From Ustulina deusta (lineage: Eukaryota > Ascomycota > Sordariomycetes > Xylariales > Xylariaceae), in the NCBI GenBank assembly GCA_023159155.1, contig JAJNNX010000020.1:310001-374000 (forward strand): a DNA stretch of 64,000 bases. The letters run 5' to 3'. The notes below the pieces were generated by a model that ran no database searches, was not told the origin of the DNA, and saw nothing but the letters and a program-made list of their open reading frames with translations. A program made the position numbers and the translations under genes. Shown piece by piece: positions 34,450 through 46,200 of the stretch (its first letter is position 1; each line of letters starts with the position of its first letter).

Positions 34450-37150
34450 AGATTTTAGTATAGATTAATAAAAAATATAACGGACTAGCTATTTAAGTAG
34501 TACTTATTAGTATTGGTAATATAAGGTATATATATATATTTTGCTATATTATGTTATAATTTTAATATTTAAAAAGAAATTATAAGCAGTTATTAAGTAT
34601 GCTTATTACTTATGCAATAACTAACTATAAATATAGGTATTTTAGGTATATATAAGTATAGCTGCTTATATTAAAAAAACAAATAAAAATATTACAGATA
34701 AGCTTAGTTTGCTAGGGTAATATAACCTAAATACTAATATTTGCTAGCTTATTAGTAATTAGTTATGTAACAAAAAGAATAATTAATAGGTATTAATTTT
34801 AAATAATGCTAATAATATTAAAACAATTTTTTTTTTATAAAAATTTTACAATTTATTAACCCTACTTAGAAACTATTTATTATAAAGCTTAAATAGGTTA
34901 ATTATTGTTATTTTTTAAAACAAAAATATTATAGTAAGAATTATAAAAGATTTTAGGAATATAATATAAGTCCGGGCAATAAAAAAAAGCTAAGCATTAT
35001 AGTTATTTTAGAATAAAGTTTATATTATTTTAAACAAAAATAGTATAATTAAGTTATTAAATATATTTAATTATATATTATTTGCGATTATTTAAGTAGC
35101 TATTTATATAAACTAATAATTTTAAATAATAATATTTAGCTATTTAAATAAGTTTTATAAAAGCACATAGCAAAAAAAAAAGTTTTTTTATTAGGATTTT
35201 AGCAATTTTTACTATAATAGGAGCATATTAAATTTTATAAAAACTATATAGTATATATTATTTAAGAGTATATATAAGAAAAAATTATTTATTGCTAATA
35301 TATTATTTTTTTTAAGCTTTTTTTATTTATAAAGTATTTTAGAATAGATGTTTTAGAAGTATTATAAAATAATAATATTAAATAATAAAAATACAAATAG
35401 TAAGTTTAATAATAATATAGATTTATTATAAGTTTTATTATTTGTAATAATTATTATTAATTAGTATATATATTAAGTTTATATGTTTGTTTAGTTTTAT
35501 ATAAAAAATTAGTTTTGTTTTTGTTATAAAAAGAAAGTATAAAAATAATAATTTTTAAGCTTAATAATTATAAAATTTTTTATAAGCAAGTTTAAAACTT
35601 GGGCAAAATATTAATAATTATTACTATACTTAAAAACTTTATATACATAAGAACTACTAAGCAATAAAGTAGCTAAAGAATAAGTTTAGTTATTTATTAA
35701 TATAGTGTAGTATTTATAGTACTAAAAATAATATAATATAGTATAAAATGCGGCAGTTAAAGTATTTAAAATAAAATAAAAAATTTTCTGATTTTATAAT
35801 ATATTTATACTAATAATAGCAGTAATTTTAGTATTGGTTTTTTATAGCTAGAAAAAGTATAATAAAGCAGAAAAAATAAACTAATAAATAGTTAAAAAGT
35901 ATAAAAATATATTAGGTAAATAATATTCTAATATATTAATAAGTATGAGCAATTTTGCTTTAGTTTTTTAAAATTAAAAAAAATATAAAAAAGCAGCTAT
36001 AATATAACAATAGGCTTTAAAAAAAAAAAAAGGTTAAAAATATAATATTTTAATATATTAATAAGTATAAGTAATTTAGTATTAGTGTTATAAAATAAAA
36101 TAAAATATAATAAAGCAGAAATATTAAATTGCTAAATATTAAAAAAGAAAAAAAAAATACTAAAGGAATATTATCTAAGTATACTAATAATTATAAGCAA
36201 TTTAGCGTTAGTGCTTTATAAATAAAAGAAATATGCCGAGTTGGAAATATTAAATTAATAAGTATTAAATAGTAAGGAAACAGAATTAAAAAAATAATAT
36301 TTTTATATATTAATAAGTATAAATAATTTGGTGCTAGTATTATAAAACTAAAAAAAATATAGTAAAACAGAAATAATAAACTAGCAAGTATTAGATATAT
36401 ATAAAAAAAAACTAGAAATATAATATTTTAATATATTAATAAGTATAAATAATCTAGCGTTTGTGCTTTAGAATTAAAATAAATATAATAAGGCAGAATA
36501 ACTAAATTATTAAATATTAAAAAAAAAAAAAGTTTTAAAAAAATAGTATTTTAATATATTAATAAATATAAGTAGTTTTATATTTATATTACAATGCAAA
36601 AAAAAATATAAAGAAATAAAAACTTTAAACTAATAAACTTTAGAAACAAAAAAAAATACTAGAAAAATATTATTTTAATATATTAATAAATATAAATAAT
36701 TTTTTATTAGTTTTATTAAATTAGCAAAAATATATTAAAGTAGAAATATTAAGTTAGAACATAGCATAAAGATATTATATCAAACTAAATATATAATATT
36801 TTTATATATTAATAAATTTTAATAATTTAGCTTTAATATTATAATACTAAAAAAAATATAAAAAAGCAAAAATAATAAATTAATAAATACTAGAAATATA
36901 TAAAAAAAAGTTAAAGATAGAATATTTTAATATATTTAGAAATGTAAGTAATTTTGTTTTTATATTATAAAGCTAAAAGAAGTATAAAAAAGCCAAAAAA
37001 TTAAACTAGCGTGCTTTAGAAAAAAAAAAAAATTAGTTTAAAATATAGCACTTTAATATAATTAAAAATATAAGCAATTTAGCTTTTATGCTTTAGGATT
37101 AAAAGAATTATTATAAAAAGGCAAAATTATAGCAGTATAATAAAAAATAA
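34450..37150 (+). pseudogene. NB-ARC / kinesin-light-chain TPR (NLR-like) gene relic, RIP-mutated
   Basis: Frame 34790+3n reads through many Gln/Trp-type stops as a fungal NB-ARC domain: SIAAYI near 34665; then QWVLI(L)-like, kept as VLILNNANNIKT at 34790-34825 (kinase-2/Walker B, Asp to Asn); KNIIVRIIKDFRNII near 34925; LNIFNYILFAII, stop, VAIYI near 35065 (the GLPLA-like region); and LLFLSFFYL near 35310. The same frame runs into a ladder of about eleven TPR units spaced mostly 126 bases (42 residues) apart: landmarks at 35821, 35948, 36070, 36196, 36322, 36448, 36571, 36695, 36821, 36947 and 37073. Each reads like SNLALVLQNQGKYNKAE with W/Q lost. This NB-ARC-TPR layout is the fungal NLR design, a STAND switch with a sensor array. 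The P-loop is not readable, and the N-terminal effector domain (AT-rich 33541-34450) could not be identified. Start and end are approximate. Confidence 0.75.
35821..37130 (+). repeat. TPR-coding tandem array, period about 126 bases
   Basis: About eleven degenerate units, each with the core TATTAATAAGTATAA followed by AT-rich sequence and AAAGCAGAAAT. Spacings of the equivalent codon are 127, 122, 126, 126, 126, 123, 124, 126, 126 and 126 bases. A period of 42 codons and an N-L-A-L-V-L...K-Y-x-x-A-E pattern identify kinesin-light-chain-type TPRs. This is the repeat region of the NB-ARC relic and not satellite DNA. Confidence 0.8.
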
Positions 37151-38018
37151 AAAATAAGTTAAAAAAAATATTATAAATAGCTTATTTAAAAGTTATAAAC
37201 TAATATAGTTTTTATTTATTGTTAAAATTATAAATAAAATCTTAATTAAAATTAATTAAAGCTTTTAATTATAAAAAAAACTATTATTAAGCTATACTAA
37301 ATATAAAGTTTTTAAAGCTATTATACTAGTTTATTTTATAAACTTTTTATATTATAAAAATAAAACTTAGTATTATTTTGTCTTTTTAGCTATATAGTTT
37401 TTTAATATTATATATTTATTAGTTAAAATAATCTAAAAAATTAGTATTTTTGCTTAAACTGCCTGTTTTTTTATTATTTTATTAATTAGTATTTTAAATA
37501 TTAAATAATTTTATACTTTTAAATAATAAATTTTTGTTTTTTGTTATAATAGTATAAATAATATTATAATATTTATATTATTAATTATTTGTTTTGTTAT
37601 GTTTTAGCTTAATAAATATTATTAAAAAAATAAAATATAATATTTTTTGTATAGAAGTATTATTTAGAGAATGTTTATAATTAGAAATAATTGCTTAATA
37701 TAGAATCTAGAGCTAAAAATAAGAATTATAAAATATAATTTTTTATTATTATTGTTTTAAAATATAATATTAAAAATATTTTTTGTATTTTTGCTAGGTT
37801 AAAAATAGATAGTTATTTGGAATAGCGCTGCATTTTTGGATTTATTTTATAGGTAAACAATCTGTTTAAATCAAAATAAATAAGCTAGTACAATTGTTAA
37901 TTTTTTTGTTTTTTTATTATTAGTTTTTTTATTAGTTTTTTAATTATATATAAGTCTTTAATATTTTAATATTTGTTTTGGTCCGAAAATTTTAATACTG
38001 CTATTTTTTTTAATCTTT

Positions 38019-38264
38019 AGCTAGAACTAAGCAGTTTTAGATTTTTTATTTTTAGTTAATTTAATTTTTTTTATATATTAGATATTACTAGTAGTTTAAT
38101 TTTTTAAGTAGCTAAAAATTTATTTTAAGAATAAAAATTTAAGCTAGATCTAAGTAGCTTTAAAGTTTTAATTTATAGTTAATTTATTTTTTTTTATATA
38201 TTAGATATTATTAGCAATTTTATTTTTTAAGTAATTAATAATTTTTTTTAGAAATAGGCGTTTT
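38019..38264 (-). repeat. Two 123-base near-identical units
   Basis: AGCTAGAACTAAGCAG at 38019 recurs as AGCTAGATCTAAGTAG at 38142, and both units share TTTTATATATTAGATATTA. The period is divisible by 3, and the minus-strand translation repeats KIKLL(V/I)ISNI, suggesting a decayed protein repeat of 41 residues. Protein family unknown. Confidence 0.5.
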
Positions 38265-39364
38265 AGGTTTAGATTAATAATAATATTTAAAGTCTTTTTT
38301 AAGTTTTATTAATATAGAATAATTTAAATAAATTATGCTAGATTTTATATAGATTTATATATAATTATTGCTTTATTTTTAGTATTATAAAGCTTAAATA
38401 TTAAAAAAATAATATTAGGACTTATTAAAACTATAATAAATTTTGATTTTTTGTTAATATTATAAACTTTGCTAATAAAAAAAAATAAAATGCTATTTTT
38501 TAGTGTTTTAAATATTAGTATAGCTAAAATTAGTTTATAGTTTTTAAAAAATACTAATCTATTTTAACTAAAAATTTAAAACTTTTATAATAAGTTTTAT
38601 AATATAAGCTAATTAGTTATATAATTATAAATAATATAATATATTAAAATTAATAAATTTAATAGGTTTTAGAAATATTTTATAAATACAAAAATAAATA
38701 TACTATGTATTATTTTGTTTTTATTTTGTTTTATAGCTTTTTTAGTATTTCAATAAGCTATTATAAATATAAAGTTTTTTAGATTAAAATTCTAGTATAT
38801 ATTTAGATTTTTGTTATAATAACTTGGTTTTTTTTATAATTTTTTTATAGCAGTTTTATTAGTAAAAAGGTTTAAAAAAAGTGTCCAGTTTTTAAAAGAT
38901 CGAAATTAGGAGCTGGTTTGCTAGGTTTTTTTAAAATAGTAACTATTAAAAAAAATAATAACCCGAACTTCTTTTTTATAAAATTGCTATAGTTATTTAT
39001 TTAGTTTTTATTTTTAAATTATAGGTTTTTTGTAGTAATAGTTTGTAATTATTAAAAATAAATTGTTTGTATAGCTATTATAAAACAATTTAAAAGTTGT
39101 TTTTAATAATGTATTATGTTTAAAAAAATAAAAAATAAAAATATTTTTAGAATTAGTTTTATTACAAATATTTTTGAATATTTTTTTAATATTAGTATAT
39201 ATAAGCTAGTTATGCTTTGTTTTTTTAGGAACGCTAGAATTGTTTAAAAATATAGTAAATATAAAAGTATAGATTAATTAAAATTAAAATCAGTTTTAAA
39301 AAAAGGTTTAAATAATTTTTATATTATTAATAGTTTTTTTTAAATATCCGAAAAATATTGGTTT

Positions 39365-39420
39365 GTTATTTAGGAGCTGCTTTGTTTTGTTATTTAGGAG
39401 CTGCTTTGTTTTGTTATTTT
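39365..39420. repeat. 24-base tandem repeat, about 2.4 units
   Basis: The unit TTGTTATTTAGGAGCTGC plus TTTGTT occurs twice exactly and begins a third time. The copies are identical despite lying in RIP-mutated DNA, so the duplication is younger than the mutation. The period is divisible by 3 but no coding context is visible. Confidence 0.75.
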
Positions 39421-39800
39421 AATAATAGTTAATTTTAATAAGCAGAGCAAGTTGTTTTGGCATAATTAGTGTAATTATAATATGCAGCTAAAAAAAGCTA
39501 GCGAATAAACTGTTAAGGCCTTTAGAAAAACTCAATATAAAAAATAGGACTATTATTATTATTGTTATTATTAAGCATTAAAACTAAAGCTTGATTAAAT
39601 AAGCTTAGATAGTAATAAAGGGTTTAAGCGCAAAGCTATATAATTAATCTATGCTTAAGCAAACTAAAAATAAAACAAAAAAATAATATATATAGCAGTA
39701 GTAATTTATTTATTAAAAATAAGAGAAGTAATATTATTCTATAGCCTGCATAAATATGCTACTGATTAGCTACTAGACGGACTACAAAAAACCGCCTTGC

Positions 39801-41945
39801 GAGATTACAGCCCTGCTGTATGTCTATGCTATGAAGCTCTAAAAATAGACTGTTTTAACTACTTAGTCTAAGAACTTGGAGAGGCAGCCTGCAATGATAG
39901 CCCGTTGATATGAAAGGTCGAGATTTCCTGTTTTTGTATACAAGTAAACTTGCATTTCAGCTCTCTGCGCTATCTATCTGCTAATGTTTCCACGAAGGCT
40001 ACTTATAAAGGTAAAATGGAAGGTAGGAATTGCTGAAAACCATCCGGTCCTGCTGACCGCAACAGCATAGAAAAGATTAAATGAATTCAAATGGCCATTA
40101 GCTAGGTAGGGAACAGAAGTCCCCAACAGATTAGGCAACGTTTCTCTCGCAAGCATCGGATCAAGGCTCTTAGTTTTAGATGGTATTAAAACTGCACAAG
40201 GGAATAGTAAGCTGACTGCCTGATGAAGCTCCGGAAGAGACTTAGAAATAAGGATGTGTACACCAATCAATGAGTTTTTCCACATCCCTTGGGGACCGGA
40301 AGGAGGTGTACCACGCACACATCTTTATTATACCTGTGAACTAAGATGCCGATTCTTTTATGAACAGAGGCGCAGAAAATCAGTAGTCAGCCCTTGATAA
40401 CCTATCCATCTGTATAGAAATCTTAATTGATTGAACACCCTAGGTAGCCGTACCCATACGCGGCCGATCGTGCACTACAGGAATCTAACGCCAGTAGGCC
40501 TGTCCCGTTTAGTGGACCTTCCTCAGTACGTACTCGGTAAATCTTTGGTGCTAGGGTAGTTTTTCCACTTCTAGCTGACGCCTTTTACCTGCTGTATTAG
40601 TTCGAAGTTGCGTATCTGGCTGCGAGATGGTGGGTGGGAGACTGGAGTGTCCCAATCACAAACAGTCCATTCTCTAATGATGCAAGAGAAGGCCACCACG
40701 AAATATTAAATAGAATAATTTGTCATCTAAAGACGGCTTCGGAAAGTCGGTCAATCAGCAGGAGCACAATAGCACAAGTCCGATGCGTAGGTAGGTAGAT
40801 AGATACAAGTACCTAGTCTAGAATCAACACTGGATTAACCAGTCTGTATCATGATTATAGAGTGAATGGGGAACTACCTGTAAACTGGATACTATGGGCT
40901 ACAGTTTTGGAGACGAAGTACTACATGCAGTGTATATATGCTAGTGTAATAATTATAGGCTCATGGCCACCACTAACTACTACAAATGCCATTTTCAGAC
41001 CACGCAATCAAGGCAACTGGGGCTGTTCTATGGCTGCAGCAGTATTGCAGGTAGCGAATGTGCCTGAAAAGATAGAGCAGATCCGCTTGCAGGGCTTATG
41101 TGTTACACGATCCTCTGGTAGGATAGAGTTGTCTTAGGTTGGTGAGATTCACTGAGAATAGCGTTCCCCGCACAAGGCATTCCAGGCATGTTGCCTTACT
41201 GACCCACGTCGGCGTCGCGCAAACTCCTTACCAAGTCCAAGCTCTTCTAGGCCCAAACCCATCCGATTCGAAAATCTGCCTTGGTGCCAATGAGATTGCG
41301 AGGAATGATATATTGATTGGTGTTATATATTGCTACCACTCTGTACCCTTATTCTATTATTTTCCCGGTCCTTGACGAACGAACATAGCTATGAACCCGA
41401 CTAATACTTACCCCTTTTCAAGTTTAGATCATACCTAGGTTTAAGCCGTGCTATGCGGGCTGCGAAACCATATTCAGAGGTTTTTCCGCTCGATAGTGAG
41501 GCTGTCTAGCATAGCCATCTGATCTACACTGCTACATAGAGCTAATAACATCCGATCTTCCTCTCGAGAATTACAATTATGTTACCCCGCTTCCAGAAGG
41601 GAGAAGCCTAAAGGCAGGCCTTGGGTGGGCAAAATCAGGCGCATGCGACACCTTAGAATTTATGCAGCCCTGTAACATTAGGCACCCTAAAGGCGTTCTC
41701 CTAGGTGCCGAACTCTTGCCAGAAGATATCCAATGTCAGGCAGACTACATATCGTCTGAACATAGCTCTTCAGTCCAACAAGGCCACGAATAACTATCTA
41801 ATAAGGTGTGTCTGTGCTAATATTACTTAATATCACGGTTGCCAACACATATCCCCCGATAGGCCCTGATCCAAAGGGTTGATCTCCTTAGAGCATATCG
41901 CTTGGTTTAGCGACTGGGTCAACAGCTATTAAAGATATTGTTGAG
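39801..41945. other. Normal-composition spacer without a recognised gene
   Basis: About 2.1 kb. The largest ORFs (39974-40318 minus, 114 codons; 40862-41137 plus, 91 codons) have no domain, no convincing signal peptide and no splice partner. A GTAGGTAGGTAGATAGATA microsatellite lies near 40788. Nothing else seen. Confidence 0.4.
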
Positions 41946-44900
41946 ATGGAACTATTGCACGTGGACGACAAAATAGCTACTTTATTTAGTAATATAGAGG
42001 ATAAGGACCTATATTTGTTTGCAGAGCTGCAAAAAAATATAACAAGCAATAAATAGATTAAGCTATATATTTATATCTATTTTTTAATATTTATAAAAAC
42101 AAATTTAATAAAAAGCCTTAATTAAGCTATTTAATAAACAAAAAGATAGTTTATAGTTATATTTATAAATTACCTAAACTATACCTAACAATTTTATATT
42201 TTTAATATACTAATAACTAATAAGTATTAATTTAATTGTTTTTTTAAAAATATAATATTTATATTTTTAAAAAGCCAGTATATATTTTAAGTTCTTAAAT
42301 AATAATAGTTTTAAATAAAAACAAGTGCTAATATAGGTTGGTATTATAGTAGAGCACTAAAATTAGAAAGAATTAGGATATAAATAAGTTTTTTAAATAA
42401 AAAAATAGCAAAACTAGCAAAGAATTATTAGCGAACTAGCTAGTTAAAAAATTTAAACAAAACTATTCAAATTATAAATTAAGCAATAGAAATAGCTAGA
42501 ATAAATATCTAGCTTTTTATATTAAATAATTTAGAAATATTTTTTAGTAAGCGATTTAACTATATAGGATTTATTAATAATTTAAACTGTACTATTAATA
42601 TTATAAATTAGGTAGTTAAAGCTATTTTTATAAACTACTTTAATTAAGCTAGCTAGTTAAATAATTTTAAAAGCTAGCTTAGTACGCAATTTAAACAGAT
42701 AGGATTAATAAATAATTTAAACTATATTATTAATATTGCTAACTAGGCAATTAATGCTATTTTTGTTAATTACCCTAATTAAGCTAGCTTATTAAATAAT
42801 TTTAGAAGCTAGTTTAATAAGCGATTTAACCGGATAAAATTAATAAATAACTTAAACTATACTATTAATATTATTAACTAGGCAGTCAATACTATGCTTA
42901 TTAATTATTTTAATTAAGCTAGCTAGTTAAATAATCTTAAAAATAAGCTTAGCAAATAATTTAACTAGATAGGATTAATAAATAATTTAAACTGTACTAT
43001 TAATATTACTAACTAAGCAATTAATGCTATTTTTGCTAACTACTTTAGTTAAGTTAGCCGGTTAAACAACTTTAAAAGCTATTTTAACAAACAATTCAAC
43101 TAAACAAGATTAATAAATAATTTAAACTATACTATTAATATTGCTAACTAAGCAATTAAAGCTATTTTTGCTAACTACTTTGATTAAGCTAGCTAATTAA
43201 ATAATTTTGGAAGCTAGCTTAATAAATAATTTAAATAGACAGGATTAATAAATAATTTAAACTGTACTATTAATGTTGCTAACTAGGCAATTAATGCTAT
43301 ATTTGCTAACTATTTTAATCAAGCTAGCCGGTTAAACAACTTTAAGAACAAGCTTAGCAGGCAATTTAACTAAATAGGATCAATAAATAATTTAAACTAT
43401 GCTATTAATATTACTAACTAGGTAGTTAATATTATATTTGCTAATTACTTTAATTAATCTAGCTTATTAAACAATTTTAAAAGCTACTTTAGTAAACAAT
43501 TTAAATAAATAAAATTAATAAATAATTTAAACTATATTATTAATATTATAAACTAAATAATTAATGCTATACTTATTAACTATTTTAATTAAGTTAGCTA
43601 GTTAAGCAACTTTAAAATCTATTTTAATAAGTAATTTATATAAATAAAATTAATAAATAATTTAAACTGTGCTATTAATATTGCTAACTAGGTAATTAAT
43701 GCTATTTTTGCTAATTATTTTGATCGAGCTACTTAGTTATATAATTTTAAAAACTAGCTTAGCTTACGATTTAAATAAATAGAATCAATAAATAATTTAA
43801 ACTATACTATTAATACTATAAGCTAAATAATTAATGCTATTTTTGCTAACTATTTTAATCAAGCTACCTATTTATATAACTTTAGAAACTATTTATATAT
43901 ATAATTTAAACAAACAAAATTAATAAATAATTTAAACTATATTATTAATATTGCTAACTAAGCAATTAACCCTACTTTTGCTAACTACTTTAATTAAGCT
44001 AGCTTATTAAACAACCTTAAAAACTACTTTAGTATACAATTCGAACAAACAGAATTTATTAACAACTTAAACTATACTATTAATATTATAAACTAGGCAA
44101 TCAACGCTACATCTACTAACCACCCTAATCAAGCTACCTAGTTAAGAAACCTTAAGGTCTTGCTTAGCATACGATTCGAATTAACAGGATCCATAAACAA
44201 CTTAAACCGTACGCTTTCCTCGTACAAAAAAGGCTAGCGTTGTTATACAGCCCCTCTATCTGTTCGTATCTATCTAGCTTAACAGGCCGCTTAGATTTGC
44301 GCTTTATAGTTGGACTAAAAAAGTTCAAATTATTTGCTATAACAAGCCGTCAAAACTTTCCCTAATATAAGCCTATAATAAATAAAACATACTAATAAGC
44401 AATATATATTTATAGATTTTGCTAGTTTAACTTTAGCTATAGCTATTACTACTTTTAATACAAGCAAAAATACTTATAATACTTTATAATTTTTTAAACT
44501 TAGTTATAATATTATTACTAGTTTACTAATTAAAACTTATAAAAATATTTCTAATTTTTAATAATAATACTTTAGCTTAACAAATAAATTTTTTTTTTTA
44601 AAACAAACTAAACTTACTAAAAAAAAGCTTTATTATTTCTAGTTCTATTAATAAAAAATCTTTTTAAAAATTGCTTTTAAAACAATATTATAAAGTAGTA
44701 TAAAAACTTAATAAGCTTTAATTATAGATTTATACTTAGCTTAGATTTAAAAATTTTTATTTTTTGTTAACTATAAACAAATTAAAAACTATAATATATT
44801 TATAATTAAATATTATTAAGTTTAAATATTAAAGTTATTTAATTTAATTTTAAAACAAGTTTATTAATATATTAAAAAGTTATAAATATTCTATTAGCTA

Positions 44901-46200
44901 GCTATTTTTTTTATATTACTATTTAAATAACTTTAAAATATAATTGTTTATCTAGTATTAAATATACTTAGATTTTAAAAGCTAGTTTTTAATACTAATT
45001 AGCTTTATATATAATAAATTCTTATAGGACTTCTAAACTAGCTATTTCTCTAGACTATAAAATATTATATAAAAAATAGCTCTAAAACTATACTTAATAA
45101 AGTTATATTATTATACGCCTTTATAGTAAAAATATTAATATATAAGTATTAATTTTTTTTTTAAAAGCCTATTAAACTAGTTTCTAATTATACTTTTTTA
45201 ATTGTTATATATAAAACATTAAATCTTCCTGCTAATAAAAGTCTTCTATTTACTTTAAATAAAATAAAAATAGTAAAAGATTTTTGTTTATTGTTTTAAT
45301 TCTAGCTAATTATACTATTTTTATACAAAAACAATATATTTTAGAAACTATAAATATATAAAATATTCTATTTTGCTAATTATAAATATTTAGATCTAAT
45401 AAAGCTATTATAAAACTATTTATTTTTAAAAGATTAAAAAACTAATCTATTTATAATAAATAATCTTTATAATTATAAACTATAAAAAAACCTGCTATTT
45501 TTTGGTTTTTTTTTAGCATATTTAACTAGAACTAACAATATAGTAAAACTTACTAATAAAAAAATTAACTTTATTAATGCTTTTTAGCTAGCAAAGTTTT
45601 AATATATTATTAGAATACTTTAAAAAATATTAAATATATATTATATTAATATAGCAAAAATACTATATAAAATATTATAAAATAAAAAAATATTAAATAT
45701 AACAGTATATTAAAGATTTTATTAAACAGTTTAAGCATTGTATAATAATAAGATTATAGCAAATAAAACAAAAAATAGCATATTAATTAATAGAATAACT
45801 AAAGCATAAAACGTAATAAACGCCTACTAAATTCTATATGTTTATTTTAGTATATAAAAATAATTAGTTATATTAAACTAAAAAGATTGCTATTTTTAAA
45901 AAATAAATAAATGTTTTAAAATAATATAATTTTATAATTTGTTATACTTTTAAGCAATTTTATAGGTATAATATTTATTAATACTATTAATAAAAAAATC
46001 AGATTAAATATTATTATAAAGTAGATAAGTTATAGCTTAGGAAAAATTATTATATTATATAATACAAACAAACAAATTTATTCTTTATTATATTATGTTT
46101 TTTTTTTTAAATTAGATCTAATTGCTAAAATAGATTATATTATATACCTAGCATAATTTCTACCTAGCTTTTGGTTAATATTTTACCGCTTTGCTATCAG
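41946..46200 (+). pseudogene. TPR-CHAT (caspase-fold) protein relic, RIP-mutated
   Basis: The ATG at 41946 begins a clean stretch (LFSNIEDKDLYLFAELQKN) that matches the N-terminus of large fungal TPR-CHAT proteins, then RIP stops begin. From about 42440 to 44215 lies a ladder of 45-codon repeats at an exact 135-base period; through stops they read GxINNLNxTINIANQAINA...NYFNQASxLNNFxSxLSxxF, the RIP-decayed form of the familiar GSMDDLNRAVDVADMAV...LNNLGNRLGxRFERT unit. The last unit leads to SSYKKG, stop, RCYTAPLSVRIYLA (44215-44275), the standard junction to the CHAT part. IDFASLTLAIAITTFN (near 44410) and ITSLLIKTYKNISNF (near 44515) continue it. CHAT domains are caspase-like proteases. The catalytic His and Cys motifs could not be read in the saturated 3' part, so activity and the exact end are unknown; the end is set where AT-rich DNA stops. 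Confidence 0.78.
42434..44215 (+). repeat. 135-base tandem array, thirteen units, coding 45-residue TPR-like repeats
   Basis: The string ATTAATAAATAATTTAAACT or a close variant starts at 42569, 42703, 42839, 42974, 43109, 43244, 43379, 43514, 43649, 43784, 43919, 44054 and 44189. Ten consecutive spacings are exactly 135 bases. Units differ mainly by transitions. A period of 45 codons and the preserved frame show that it was a protein repeat (repeat domain of the TPR-CHAT relic). Confidence 0.9.

Larger units (their letters stand above)
37151..39800. other. AT-rich RIP block, content unidentified
   Basis: About 2.6 kb of strongly A/T DNA. Two features stand out: a 123-base near-duplicate (38019-38141 against 38142-38264) that on the minus strand repeats a 41-codon motif (KIKLLVISNI, stop, KKLNQL), and a 24-base tandem near 39365-39420. 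No family is recognised. It may be a decayed minus-strand gene convergent with the NB-ARC relic. Confidence 0.35.

Noticed and set aside
34500..34620. A readable P-loop in the NB-ARC relic
   Set aside because: The expected GxGGxGK(S/T) cannot be recognised even allowing RIP changes; an indel probably removed or shifted it, so none is claimed.
39974..40318. 114-codon minus-strand ORF
   Set aside because: No recognisable domain, no promoter or splice context, and a length not unusual by chance in normal-composition DNA.
40862..41137. 91-codon ORF
   Set aside because: No domain and no supporting context; it abuts another arbitrary ORF (41139-41375).
42434..44215. CRISPR-like or satellite array (regular 135-base periodicity)
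   Set aside because: There are no spacers of unrelated sequence, the whole unit repeats, and the unit is coding in a single frame as a TPR-type protein repeat.
33541..46200. AT-rich DNA as a mitochondrial insertion or centromere
   Set aside because: The blocks contain RIP-mutated nuclear gene families with W/Q-type stops and are interrupted by normal-composition DNA, so neither explanation is needed.
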